NCBI RefSeq assembly: GCF_007859315.1
Contig: NZ_VOHA01000003.1
Location: 62,001 to 126,000, forward strand
Source of the DNA: Reyranella sp. CPCC 100927
Lineage (GTDB): Bacteria > Pseudomonadota > Alphaproteobacteria > Reyranellales > Reyranellaceae
Length of the DNA: 64,000 nt
Direction: 5' to 3'
Shown here: positions 1 through 8,812 of the stretch, one piece after another
Numbering within the stretch: the first letter of the stretch is position 1
Layout of the letters: every line of letters starts with the position of its first letter
The notes under the pieces: generated by a model
The model's database searches: none
Told to the model about the DNA's origin: nothing
The model's input: only the letters and a program-made list of their open reading frames with translations
Translations under genes and position numbers: made by a program

Positions 1-55
1 CGTCGTTCTCTCGACGCGGATCGATCGTTAGCCGCCCCTGCATCAGGCTTGCCAC
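1..55 (-). CDS. Possible 5' end of a divergent gene cut by the window edge
   Basis: A minus-strand frame is open from a GTG at 55 (or ATG at 43) to the left edge and begins VASLMQGRLTIDPRREND. The MQGRL start resembles the N-terminus of sugar phosphate isomerase/epimerase (TIM-barrel) proteins, but only 14-18 residues are visible, so the product cannot be named. It would be divergent from the RpiR regulator at 250, which is a common arrangement. Chance openness over so short a stretch is quite possible. Confidence 0.25.
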   Translation of the reverse strand, partial: MASLMQGRLTIDPRREND

Positions 56-249
56 CCGATCCGAAATGTAGGATAATCTTCAAAGTCTGAATGTTGTCGG
101 AAAAATGTTGATTCGATTACCATCACCATCGTAAAGGGCGGTCATGGCAGGATGATCGTCGCGATGCGCGGGGGAGGGGCGTCAGCGAGCGCGAATGCAT
201 CCACTGCACCGGCTTCGGCATCGAGTTCACGCGATTGAGGACGCTGACA

Positions 250-1164
250 GTGGCGGTACGCGACTTGCTGATGAGGGAAGACCTCCCGCTGACGCCTTCG
301 GAAGAGAAGATCGTTCGACTTCTCCTGGCCGAGTATCCCACATCGGGGCTGGGCACGGCGACCAGCCTCGCGCGCCGTGCCGGGGTCAGCGATCCCACGG
401 TGGTTCGCCTGGTGATGAAGCTGGGATTCAGCGGTTTTCCTGACTTCCAGGCGAAACTGTTGGCGGAAGTCGAGGCGCGGCTTCACTCGCCCCTGCTGAT
501 GATGGAATCGAAACGCGCGCCGAAGGCGAGCGGAAGTCCCATCGTCACGTACCTTCGTTCCGTCGGCGAAGCGATCGAGAAGGCGCAGACCTCGGCACCC
601 CTGCAGAGCTATGACCGGGCGGCGCGCCTGATCATGGGCGCCAAGGGGGAGGTCTTCACGCTGGGCGGCCGTTTCAGTCGCCATGTGGCCGGCATGTTTG
701 CCGGCCATCTCGTGCAGTTGCGTCCGAGTGTGTCCGATATCGGCGCCGTTTCCGCCCAGACGTTTGACATTCTGGCCGAAGCCAGTAGCCGCGATGTCCT
801 GATCGCATTCGACTATCGCCGCTATCAATCCGACGTCGTGGCGTTCGCGCGCCAGGCCAACGGCCGCGGCATCAGGATCATCCTGTTCACCGATCCGTGG
901 CAGTCGCCGATCGCAGCCTTCTCGGAAGTGACGATCGTCAGTCCGGTGGAAGTGACATCGCCGTACGACACGCTGGCGCCGGCCGTCGGCCAGATGGAGG
1001 CGCTGGTCGCGCGCATCGTGTCGCTGGCCGACAGCGGCACGCGCGAACGCATCGAGCGGCTGGAGAAGGTGCGGGAGCAGAATGCGGTCACGGTGGATGA
1101 CGCGGATGCCGAAGAAACCGCGCGGCCGTCGGCACGGAAGCCGAGAAAGGACCGAAACGCGTGA
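250..1164 (+). CDS. MurR/RpiR family transcriptional regulator
   Basis: The protein of about 304 residues has an N-terminal HTH_6 domain (roughly residues 10-80, with AGVSDPTVVRLVMKLGFSGF as the recognition-helix region) followed by a SIS-like domain (about 120-260) that in this family binds a phosphosugar or related ligand. I chose GTG at 250 because a GAGGA Shine-Dalgarno sits 8 nt upstream (237-241). A TTG at 235 and an ATG at 271 are in-frame alternatives. Its stop overlaps the next gene (GTGA), so it heads a five-gene operon that it probably regulates. The C-terminus is a charged tail without family similarity. Family call is sure; ligand unknown. Confidence 0.88.
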   Translation: MAVRDLLMREDLPLTPSEEKIVRLLLAEYPTSGLGTATSLARRAGVSDPTVVRLVMKLGFSGFPDFQAKLLAEVEARLHSPLLMMESKRAPKASGSPIVTYLRSVGEAIEKAQTSAPLQSYDRAARLIMGAKGEVFTLGGRFSRHVAGMFAGHLVQLRPSVSDIGAVSAQTFDILAEASSRDVLIAFDYRRYQSDVVAFARQANGRGIRIILFTDPWQSPIAAFSEVTIVSPVEVTSPYDTLAPAVGQMEALVARIVSLADSGTRERIERLEKVREQNAVTVDDADAEETARPSARKPRKDRNA

Positions 1165-1808
1165 TGGATCCGCCATCCCGACGGGATGCGATGTTCCGCA
1201 AGGGGCAGACCGCGGTTCTCGTCGTCGACATGCAGGTCATCTGGCTCGAGCCTGGCGCGGATCCGTTCCACCCCGAGCACGGACCGGACCACTATTTCTA
1301 TCGCCAGACCGCCGCCACGACGATCCCCAATGTCCAGCGGATCCTGAAGGCGGCGCGCGCCAATGGAGTCGAGGTCGTTCACACGATCATCCAGAGCCTG
1401 ACGGAAGACGGCCGCGACCGCTCGCTCGACCACAAGCTGACGCCGATTCACGTGCCGCCGAGCCTGCCGGCAGGGCGGCCTGTTGCGGCCCTCGCGCCGG
1501 TCGGCGACGAGATCGTGCTGCCGAAAACCTCGTCGGGCGTCTTCAATTCGACCAACATCGACTACGTCCTGAAGAACCTCGGCATCCGCTACCTGATCGT
1601 CGTCGGCGTCATGACGGATCAGTGCGTGGATATGGCGGTCCGTGACGCGGCCGATCGCAGCTACCTGGTGACCTGCGTTGCCGACGCCTGCGCGACGGCC
1701 TCGGAGGAACGGCATGAAGCGGCTCTCAGGGCCTTCGGCGGCTATTGCTGGGTCACGGATACCGACACCGTCGTTGCGCGCATTGAAGCCCTCGGGAAGG
1801 ATGCATGA
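1161..1808 (+). CDS. Isochorismatase-like cysteine hydrolase
   Basis: The protein (about 215 residues) has the isochorismatase fold: the early beta strand AVLVVDMQ supplies the catalytic Asp (about residue 20), a Lys lies in the middle (IVLPKTSSGVF, about residue 117), and the nucleophilic Cys is in GVMTDQCVDMAVRDA (about residue 156). Members hydrolyse amides such as ureidoacrylate, N-carbamoylsarcosine or nicotinamide. It overlaps the RpiR gene by 4 bp and the GS-like gene by 4 bp, so all are co-translated. A start at ATG 1164 or 1191 is also possible. In this context an amide or ureido intermediate of a nitrogen compound is the likely substrate (inference). Confidence 0.88.
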   Translation: MMDPPSRRDAMFRKGQTAVLVVDMQVIWLEPGADPFHPEHGPDHYFYRQTAATTIPNVQRILKAARANGVEVVHTIIQSLTEDGRDRSLDHKLTPIHVPPSLPAGRPVAALAPVGDEIVLPKTSSGVFNSTNIDYVLKNLGIRYLIVVGVMTDQCVDMAVRDAADRSYLVTCVADACATASEERHEAALRAFGGYCWVTDTDTVVARIEALGKDA

Positions 1809-3124
1809 AATCGCCTGAAGCCCTGGTGAACGTGGTGACGACCGATCTCGGTGCGATCACACGTGGACGCCCCGTTGTCGAAAGCAGGCTCGAGAAGATC
1901 GCCCAGACCGGAGTCGGGTGGGTGCCGGCGAATCTCTCCATTACGCCGTTCAACTCCATTGCCGATCCGAATCCCTGGGGATCGACAGGAGATCTGCGGC
2001 TGATTCCCGACCTCGCCGCGCGTTTCCGCACCGCCAGCAGCGGCGCTGCGACACCGTTCGACATGGTCGCGGCCGATATCGTCGAGCTCGACGGCACGCC
2101 GTGGATCGGCTGTTCGCGGACCTTGCTGAAAGACGCGCTCGCCGATCTGAAGGCGGAAGCCGGGCTCGTGACGAAAGTGGCGGTGGAACAGGAGTTTCGC
2201 ATCTTCGATGCCGGCTTCGGTGCAGCGCATGCCTTTTCGATCGGTGCCATGCGGCGGGCCGATCCGTTCTGTCCCACCCTGCTGGCGGCCCTGGAGGAGG
2301 CCGGCGTGGAGCCGGAGATGATCCTGGCCGAATACGGCAGCGAGCAGTTCGAGATCACCCACGCGCCCACGGATGCTCTGGCAGCCGCCGACCGTGCCGT
2401 CGCCATTCGGGAGATCACCCGGGATACCGCTCGCGTGAAGGGCTGGCGCGCCTCGTTTGCGCCCAAGACCGCACTGACCGAGGTCGGCAATGGCGTCCAT
2501 ATCCACTTCAGCTTTGTCGATACCGACGGACGTCCCGCGACCTACGATCCTGCAGGGGCGGGCAGTCTCTCGCGGCAGGCCGGCGCATTTTGCGCCGGCG
2601 TCTTGAATCATCTGCCGGCAATGACGGTTCTGACCGCATCGAGCGTGCCGTCCTACTATCGTCTCAAACCGCACAACTGGAGTTCTTCGTACACGTGGCT
2701 CGCCGATCGGGATCGCGAAGCAAGTCTGCGGATCTGTCCGACAGTGACGATCGGCGGCCGCGATCGCGCGCCTCAGTACAACATCGAGTTCCGCGTTGCC
2801 GATGCGACCGCGAACCCGTACCTGTCCCTTGCGGCCCTCGTTCGCGCCGGGCTGGACGGGCTGCGGCGCAGCCTGAAAGCACCGCCGCTGGTGACCGGCG
2901 ATCCGACGCTGATGGGTGATGAGGAGCGAAAGGCCCTGGGCCTTGTGCGTCTGCCGCAATCCCTGCCAGAGGCGTTGGATGCGTTTCTCGCCGACAAGAC
3001 CGTAACGGGCTGGTTCCATCCACTGCTCGTCGAAACCTTCGACGGGGTCAAGCGCCATGAGATTGCGCGATTGGCCCCGCTCGAAGACAGCGCGGTCTGC
3101 GACCTCTACGGAACCCTCTTCTGA
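1805..3124 (+). CDS. Glutamine synthetase family protein (gamma-glutamyl ligase-like)
   Basis: 439 residues, close to the usual length for GS-like ligases. The catalytic barrel shows the glutamate/metal motif around GNGVHIHFSF (about residues 229-238), an arginine-rich ATP-binding stretch, and the signature region NIEFRVADATANPYLSLAAL (about 322-341), which matches the REVRxPDxxANPYL type. The N-terminal beta-grasp is short. Proteins of this group, such as PuuA, FluG and GlnA-like enzymes, often ligate glutamate to amines rather than ammonia. Position between an isochorismatase-like hydrolase and an N-formylglutamate amidohydrolase-like enzyme, with ATGA/TGATG overlaps, fits catabolism through a gamma-glutamyl intermediate. 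It is unlikely to be the housekeeping GlnA. Substrate unknown. Confidence 0.87.
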   Translation: MKSPEALVNVVTTDLGAITRGRPVVESRLEKIAQTGVGWVPANLSITPFNSIADPNPWGSTGDLRLIPDLAARFRTASSGAATPFDMVAADIVELDGTPWIGCSRTLLKDALADLKAEAGLVTKVAVEQEFRIFDAGFGAAHAFSIGAMRRADPFCPTLLAALEEAGVEPEMILAEYGSEQFEITHAPTDALAAADRAVAIREITRDTARVKGWRASFAPKTALTEVGNGVHIHFSFVDTDGRPATYDPAGAGSLSRQAGAFCAGVLNHLPAMTVLTASSVPSYYRLKPHNWSSSYTWLADRDREASLRICPTVTIGGRDRAPQYNIEFRVADATANPYLSLAALVRAGLDGLRRSLKAPPLVTGDPTLMGDEERKALGLVRLPQSLPEALDAFLADKTVTGWFHPLLVETFDGVKRHEIARLAPLEDSAVCDLYGTLF

Positions 3125-3879
3125 TGGATGTCGACGCAAAGTCGGCTGTCGAGGTTGTCAACGAAGCCGGCACATCGCAGATCGTGCTGCTGTGCGAGCA
3201 CGCGTCGAACCATATACCGCGGGCGTACCATGCTCTCGGCTTGGAGGCGTCGCAGCTTCGCCGTCATATCGCCTGGGACATCGGCGCGGCCGGGCTGACG
3301 CGACTGCTGTCGCGGCGACTGGACGCACCGGCCTTTCTCGGCACCCACTCCCGGCTGCTCATCGATCTCAATCGGCCGCTGGGATCGAGCGACAGTATCC
3401 CGGTGTGCTCGGAAGACACGGATATTCCCGGCAACGCCGACCTCGGCGAGATGGAGAGGGAACACCGGGCACGGACGATCTTCACGCCGTATCATGACCG
3501 AGTAGCCGCGCACCTCGATCGTCGCGCACGGCAGGGAATGCCGACGTGCCTGCTGACGATCCATAGCTTCACACCGGTGTTCCTCGGCGTGTCGCGGCCA
3601 TGGCATGCCGGCGTTCTGCATGGCGCGATGGACGGTTTCGCGCTGTCGATCCTGCGGAGCCTCCAGGCGGATCACGGATTGCATGCCGGCGCGAATGTTC
3701 CCTACGCCGTGAACCGGGACGACGATTACGCCATCCCGGTTCATGGCGAGGATCGTGGGATACCGTCGGCCCTGATCGAAATCAGGCAGGACCTCCTCGA
3801 GAGCGAGTCGGCGCAGCAAGCATGGAGTGTCCGCCTCGCGGCGACTCTGGGCAAAATTCTGGCGGAGAAAACCTCATGA
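3124..3879 (+). CDS. N-formylglutamate amidohydrolase family protein
   Basis: 251 residues with the family landmarks CEHASNHIP near residue 25, the AWDIGA motif near 54 and the SRLLIDLNRP stretch near 77, plus LLTIHSFTPVF around 145. These are the zinc-binding and substrate residues of the HutG-type N-formylglutamate deformylase fold, which removes acyl groups from N-acyl glutamates. The start overlaps the preceding stop (TGATG) and the stop overlaps the next start (ATGA). No hut genes are nearby, so a role in histidine breakdown is unlikely; release of a glutamyl conjugate made by the GS-like neighbour is a reasonable guess. Confidence 0.88.
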   Translation: MDVDAKSAVEVVNEAGTSQIVLLCEHASNHIPRAYHALGLEASQLRRHIAWDIGAAGLTRLLSRRLDAPAFLGTHSRLLIDLNRPLGSSDSIPVCSEDTDIPGNADLGEMEREHRARTIFTPYHDRVAAHLDRRARQGMPTCLLTIHSFTPVFLGVSRPWHAGVLHGAMDGFALSILRSLQADHGLHAGANVPYAVNRDDDYAIPVHGEDRGIPSALIEIRQDLLESESAQQAWSVRLAATLGKILAEKTS

Positions 3880-5192
3880 GCAATCTCGGCCTTCGGCAGC
3901 GGGATGCCGCGGCGGTCGCGCAAATCGGCAAACTGCGTTTTTCACCGCTGAGCCTGATCGGCGGTCGCGGCAATCGGCTCATCGAAGAGGGCGGGCGGTC
4001 GTTGCTGGATCTGTCCGGCTCGGCGGGGCCGGCGATCCTGGGTTACAGCAACCCCAGGATTGCCGAGGCGGTCGAACGCGCCGTCAGGGACATGGCCGGT
4101 GCCAGCCTCCTGCTCTATCCCAACGGTCCCGCCGTGGCGCTCGCGGAACGCCTTCTCGCGATCACGCCGGGCGGGGAGGATCGTCGCGTATGGTTCGGGC
4201 ATTCCGGTTCCGACGCCAACGACTGCGCCCTGCGTGTCGTCGTTCACGCGACGCGGCGGCCGCGCATTATCTCCTTCATCGGCTCCTATCACGGGAACCT
4301 GTCGGGCTCGATGGGAATCAGCGGGCACACCGCCATGACCCATACGCTGCCGCGGCCCGGCGTGCTGCTGCTGCCTTACCCGGACATGTTTCACCGGCGG
4401 TTCAGTGCCGAGGACGTCCTGGCGCAGCTCGACTATCACTTCGAGACGAGCTTTCCACCCGACCAGGTCGCAGCGGTATTCCTCGAGCCGCTGATGTCCG
4501 ATGGCGGCTTCATCGTGCCGCCACCGGGTTTCCTGGCGGCGCTGCAGGAACGTTGCCGCCGGCACGGGATCAAGATCGTGGTCGACGAAGTGAAGGTCGG
4601 TCTCGCCCGTACCGGCCGGATGCACTGCTTCGAACACGAGGGCCTGTCGCCGGACCTGGTCGTGTTTGCGAAGGCACTGGGCGGCGGGCTGCCGATTTCC
4701 GCCGTCGTGGGACCCAGCGACATCATGGATTGCGCGCCGGCCTTCGCGCTGCTGACGACAGCCGGCAACCCGGTATCTGCCGCGGCCGGCAACGCCGTCC
4801 TCGACGCAATCGCGGAGGAGGGCCTTGTCGAACGCTCGGCCAGGGTGGGCAACCTGCTTCAGGAAGGCCTACGTCGGCTGGGCGACAAGTACGACATCGT
4901 GGGCGATGTGCGCGGCCGCGGCCTCGCCTTCGGCATGGAGCTTGTCGCCAACCGGGCAACGCGGGAAGCCGTGCCGGCGACAACGACAGCCAAGATCATC
5001 TACCGGGCCTATGAACTGGGCGCCGCCATGACCTATGTCGGCCTGAAGGCGAACGTGCTGGAGTTCATGCCGCCGTTGACGCTGACCGAGGACGAGGCGC
5101 ACGAGGCGGTCGCCATTGTCGACCAGTCGATCGCCGATGTGCAGGCCGGCAAGGTGAGCGACGAGCAGGTGGCGTCCTTCATGATGTGGTAG
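3876..5192 (+). CDS. Class III (PLP) aminotransferase
   Basis: The start at 3876 (MSNLGLRQ) overlaps the previous stop by 4 bp; the longer open frame upstream lies inside the previous gene. The 438-residue protein has a fold type I class III layout: GHSGSDANDCALR near residue 108, a WFxSYHG-like SFIGSYHGN, the DEVKVGLARTG segment holding the PLP-contacting Asp, and the Schiff-base Lys in FAKALGGGLPIS near 268. Related enzymes transaminate omega-amines or beta/gamma-amino acids to pyruvate or 2-oxoglutarate. As the last gene of the operon it would deaminate the compound freed by the hydrolases. The exact amine is unknown. Confidence 0.9.
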   Translation: MSNLGLRQRDAAAVAQIGKLRFSPLSLIGGRGNRLIEEGGRSLLDLSGSAGPAILGYSNPRIAEAVERAVRDMAGASLLLYPNGPAVALAERLLAITPGGEDRRVWFGHSGSDANDCALRVVVHATRRPRIISFIGSYHGNLSGSMGISGHTAMTHTLPRPGVLLLPYPDMFHRRFSAEDVLAQLDYHFETSFPPDQVAAVFLEPLMSDGGFIVPPPGFLAALQERCRRHGIKIVVDEVKVGLARTGRMHCFEHEGLSPDLVVFAKALGGGLPISAVVGPSDIMDCAPAFALLTTAGNPVSAAAGNAVLDAIAEEGLVERSARVGNLLQEGLRRLGDKYDIVGDVRGRGLAFGMELVANRATREAVPATTTAKIIYRAYELGAAMTYVGLKANVLEFMPPLTLTEDEAHEAVAIVDQSIADVQAGKVSDEQVASFMMW

Positions 5193-5207
5193 GCCCGCCC
5201 CGGTTCC

Positions 5208-6881
5208 TCAGGGTGAGGCTTGTGCCAGTTCGCGGAAATTGGCGAAGTCCCAGCCGCGTCCGGGGGCCGCGCCGATGAGCGCCCGCGTGTAGTCGTGCTG
5301 CGGTCTCAGCAGCACGTTGGCAGCCGTGTCATGCTCGACGATGCGGCCCTTCTGCATCACCATCACTTCGTCGCAGACCTGGGCCGCGACCCGCAGATCG
5401 TGGGTGATGAACAGGATCGCGATACCGAGCTTCGCCTGCAGGTCGCTCAGCAGTGCGAGCACCTGCGCCTGCACCGACACGTCGAGTCCTGAGACGGCTT
5501 CGTCCGCCACGAGCAGGCTGGGCTCCATGGCGAGCGCCCGTGCAATGGCGATGCGCTGCCGCTGGCCGCCGGAGAACTGATGCGGAAACCGTTCCAGCGT
5601 GTCTTCCGGCATACCGACCATCGCAAGCAGCTCGGTGGCACGGGCCAGGGCAGTGTTCCGGTCGATCCCGAGATTGACCGGCCCCTCGATCAAGCTGCGC
5701 GCGATGGTCCAGCGCGGATTGAGCGAACGGAACGGGTCCTGGAACACGATCTGGACATGCTTGCGGTAAGGCTTGAGCGCCCGCGGCGGCAGTGTCGCGA
5801 TATCGGTGCCGGCGATCCGTATCTTGCCGCTGGACGGGTCGATGAGCCTCACGATACAGCGTGCGACCGTCGACTTGCCCGAGCCGCTCTCGCCCACGAT
5901 GCCGACCGTTCGACCAGGATGGACCGTGAAGTCGACTTCCTGGGCCGCAACATGCGGGCGGCTACGGCTGAAGATGCCAGCTTCGCCATACACTTTCTGA
6001 AGGCCCTGGACGGTGAGAATGGCCTCACCTTCCTGCGTGTCCCGAGGCGTCCGCGGCGTCAGGCTCGGCACCGCCCGGAGCAGCTGTTTGGTATAGGCGT
6101 CTCGCGGTTGACGCAGCACAGTCTCGATAGCCCCGTTTTCCACGATCCGGCCGTGCTTCATCACGTGGACCGTATCGGCGATGTCGGCCACGACACCCAT
6201 GTCGTGCGTGATGAACAGCACGGCGGTGCCATGCCGCTGCTGCAGTTCGTCGATGAGTCCCAGGATCTGCTTCTGGGTCGTCACATCCAGCGCCGTGGTC
6301 GGCTCGTCTGCGATCAGCAGTCTCGGTTCGAGGATCAGGGCCATCGCGATCATGATGCGCTGGCGCTGGCCTCCGGAGAGCTGGTGCGGATAGGAAAGAT
6401 AGATGCGTTCGATGTCGGGCAGGTGCACCTGAGCCAGCATGTCGAGCACGCGCGTTCGCCGGTCCCGGGCGGGCAGGGCAGTGTGTGCCTCCAGAACCTC
6501 CTCGATCTGCTCGCCGACGCGCATCAGCGGATTGAGCGCCGTCATCGGCTCCTGGAAAATCATCGAGATCTTGTGTGCCCGCAGCGCGCGGATGGCTGAC
6601 GGCCCGAGATCCAGCAGGTTGCGGCCTTCGAACCCGATGCCGCCGCCGGTCGCTTCGAGCGACCCTTTGGGCAGCAATCCCATGATCGACAGCGAGGTGA
6701 CGGACTTGCCGGAGCCCGACTCGCCGACCACGCAGGCCGTCTCGCCGGCACGGATGCGAAGGGAGACGCCGCCGAGCACCGTTGCGGCGTCGGGGTGTCC
6801 GGCAAACCCGACCGTCAGGTCGCGCACATCCAGCACGACCTCCGCATCGGTGAAGGAGCGATTCTTGAACTGGACGGTCAT
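5208..6881 (-). CDS. Peptide/nickel ABC transporter, fused double ATP-binding protein (DppD-DppF type)
   Basis: 557 residues with two complete nucleotide-binding domains in tandem. Each has Walker A GESGSGKS (about residues 57 and 330), a signature ([12 protein letters not shown] about 169; [12 protein letters not shown] about 439) and Walker B DEP. Each domain ends with the oligopeptide-transporter C-terminal extension. It energises the two permeases encoded immediately upstream (ATGA overlap with the DppC-like gene) and probably serves both family 5 binding proteins in this region. It converges on the aminotransferase operon with only 15 bp between stops. Confidence 0.93.
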   Translation of the reverse strand: MTVQFKNRSFTDAEVVLDVRDLTVGFAGHPDAATVLGGVSLRIRAGETACVVGESGSGKSVTSLSIMGLLPKGSLEATGGGIGFEGRNLLDLGPSAIRALRAHKISMIFQEPMTALNPLMRVGEQIEEVLEAHTALPARDRRTRVLDMLAQVHLPDIERIYLSYPHQLSGGQRQRIMIAMALILEPRLLIADEPTTALDVTTQKQILGLIDELQQRHGTAVLFITHDMGVVADIADTVHVMKHGRIVENGAIETVLRQPRDAYTKQLLRAVPSLTPRTPRDTQEGEAILTVQGLQKVYGEAGIFSRSRPHVAAQEVDFTVHPGRTVGIVGESGSGKSTVARCIVRLIDPSSGKIRIAGTDIATLPPRALKPYRKHVQIVFQDPFRSLNPRWTIARSLIEGPVNLGIDRNTALARATELLAMVGMPEDTLERFPHQFSGGQRQRIAIARALAMEPSLLVADEAVSGLDVSVQAQVLALLSDLQAKLGIAILFITHDLRVAAQVCDEVMVMQKGRIVEHDTAANVLLRPQHDYTRALIGAAPGRGWDFANFRELAQASP

Positions 6882-7762
6882 TCCCCACGTTTCCGCAGAC
6901 GGGGATCCAGGCGGTCGCGCGCGGCATCACCCAGAAGATTGACGGAGAGGACACAGAGCGACAGCATCAGGCCCGGCCAGAGGATCAATGTCGGCTTGAT
7001 CTGGAAGTAGCTGCGGCCTTGCGCGATGATGTTGCCCCAGGTCGGTATCTCGCTTGCGACGCCGGCGCCCAGGAATGACAGGATGGCTTCCGTCAGGATC
7101 GCGGAGGCGCAGACGTACGTTCCCTGTACGATCAGCGGTGCCAGCGTGTTGGGCATCAGGTGCTGGAACAGGATCTTCGGCATGGACGAGCCGAGTGCGA
7201 TCGCAGCCTCGACATAGGGCTCCTCGCGTGCCGACAGCACAACGGAGCGTACAAGCCGCACGACACGGGGTACTTCGGGGATGGCGATCGCAGCCATGAC
7301 CGACCAGAGGCTGGGTCCGTTCAGCGCCACGAGGGCGATCGCGATCATGATCGAGGGGATCGCCATCAGGCCGTCCATGATGCGCATGACGATCGCGTCC
7401 GCGCGCCGGAAGAAGCCGGCGACGAGTCCGATGGCAAGACCGATGCCGATGCTCGCCACGGCGACGCTGACGCCGATGACAAGCGAAATCCGGCCGCCGG
7501 TGATCACGCGCGAGAGGATGTCGCGACCATAGGAATCGGTACCCAGCGGATGCAGGCTGCTCGGCCCCTTCAGGCGCTGCGTGGCATCCATCAGCAGCGG
7601 GTCATGCGGTGCGATAAGGGGAGCAAAGACCGCCGACAGGATGATGAGAACGAGCACGGCCAGCGCAATTGTGGGACCGATACCCAGGCGGGCATGGCGC
7701 GGCAGCGTGATGGCGTTGAGCAACCACTGCAGGCCGGCTTCCGGTTTCGGCGCTGCGGCCAT
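6878..7762 (-). CDS. ABC transporter permease, DppC type
   Basis: 294 residues starting at ATG 7762 (MAAAPKPEAG), which overlaps the stop of the DppB-like gene. The start of a longer open frame further upstream lies inside that gene and is not used. There is a first membrane helix at about residues 27-48, an OppC-type periplasmic loop with DPLLMDATQRLKGPS and GTDSYGRDILSRV, then five helices with the permease EAA-like loop around IPEVPRVVRLVRSVVLSA. It forms the inner-membrane channel with the DppB-like partner. Confidence 0.92.
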   Translation of the reverse strand: MAAAPKPEAGLQWLLNAITLPRHARLGIGPTIALAVLVLIILSAVFAPLIAPHDPLLMDATQRLKGPSSLHPLGTDSYGRDILSRVITGGRISLVIGVSVAVASIGIGLAIGLVAGFFRRADAIVMRIMDGLMAIPSIMIAIALVALNGPSLWSVMAAIAIPEVPRVVRLVRSVVLSAREEPYVEAAIALGSSMPKILFQHLMPNTLAPLIVQGTYVCASAILTEAILSFLGAGVASEIPTWGNIIAQGRSYFQIKPTLILWPGLMLSLCVLSVNLLGDAARDRLDPRLRKRGE

Positions 7763-8706
7763 CAGTAGCGGATCCTCGGGTCGATGAAGGCGTAGCTCAG
7801 GTCGATCAGGAGATTGATCAGGACATAGATGCCGCTGGTCAGCAGCGTCATGGCCTGGATGACCGGATAGTCGCGGGCGAGGATGGCATCGACCGTCAGG
7901 CGGCCGATGCCTGGAATGTTGAACACGCTCTCGGTCACGACCGCGCCGCCGATCAGCAGTGCGAAACCGGTGCCGATGATGGTCAGGATCGGAACAGCGG
8001 CGTTGCGCAACGCATGCCGGAACAGAACCCAGCTTTCCTTGATGCCCTTGGCGCGCGCCGTGCGGATGAAGTCCTCGCCCAGGACCTCGAGCATGGAGGT
8101 GCGGGTCATGCGGGCGATCAGTGCGATGAACACGGTCGCCAGAGCGAGACACGGCAGGATGGCGCGTACGATGAACTGGCCGAAATCCTGGGTCGGTGCG
8201 ACATAACCCTGGACCGGAAGCCAGCGCAGCTCGAGCGAGAAGACGAGGATGAAGGTATAGCCGATAACGAAGACCGGGACCGAAAAGCCGAGGACGGAGA
8301 AGCTCATCACCGCATAGTCGGCCCAGGTGCGGTGGCGCCATGCTGCGATCACGCCCAGCGGCACCGCGATGGCGATGGTCAGGATGAGCGTGAGGATGGC
8401 GATGTTCAGCGTCGGCCAGATGCGTTGGGCAATCATCCCGGTGACGGGACTGCCCGAGATCAGCGATGTGCCGAAATCACCCTGCGCCAGCAGTCCCAGC
8501 CAGCGCGCGAACTGTACGGGAAGGGAATCGGCGAGACCCAACGACTGCCGGATCCGTTCGAGCTGTTCGGCCGTTGCCGTGTCGCCCGCCAGGATCGCCG
8601 CCGGGTCGCCCGGTGTGAGCCGCAGGAGAAGGAATACGCAGACGACGACAATCGCCATCACCGGAACGATGGCGAGCACGCGCCGGATGAAATAGCCAGT
8701 CATCAA
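7762..8706 (-). CDS. ABC transporter permease, DppB type
   Basis: 314 residues, six predicted membrane helices, starting MMTGYFIRRVLAIVPV, the typical DppB N-terminal helix with the RRxxxxIP pattern. The motif LRLTPGDPAAILAGD and the EAA loop (MTRTSMLEVLGEDFIRTARAKG) identify the family. It overlaps the DppC-like gene (TGATG). The binding-protein gene ends 106 bp upstream on the same strand, so the transcription order is amidase, binding protein, DppB, DppC, ATPase. Confidence 0.92.
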   Translation of the reverse strand: MMTGYFIRRVLAIVPVMAIVVVCVFLLLRLTPGDPAAILAGDTATAEQLERIRQSLGLADSLPVQFARWLGLLAQGDFGTSLISGSPVTGMIAQRIWPTLNIAILTLILTIAIAVPLGVIAAWRHRTWADYAVMSFSVLGFSVPVFVIGYTFILVFSLELRWLPVQGYVAPTQDFGQFIVRAILPCLALATVFIALIARMTRTSMLEVLGEDFIRTARAKGIKESWVLFRHALRNAAVPILTIIGTGFALLIGGAVVTESVFNIPGIGRLTVDAILARDYPVIQAMTLLTSGIYVLINLLIDLSYAFIDPRIRY

Positions 8707-8812
8707 CCTCTTCCGGTATCGCTCGGACGACTACAGATGGCGGGCCGTCCGACCGGCGGTGATCGGACGGCGTTCGCTTGCGATAGGGCGACGGTGATCG
8801 GCGCCTGGCCGA

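Noticed and set aside
142-1176. 344-codon minus-strand frame opposite the RpiR gene
   Set aside because: No motif, Arg/His/Gln-rich composition, and the plus strand has a clear regulator with a ribosome site.
1742-3139. 465-codon minus-strand frame opposite the GS-like gene
   Set aside because: Shadow of the GS-like gene; the plus-strand protein has conserved catalytic motifs and coupled neighbours.
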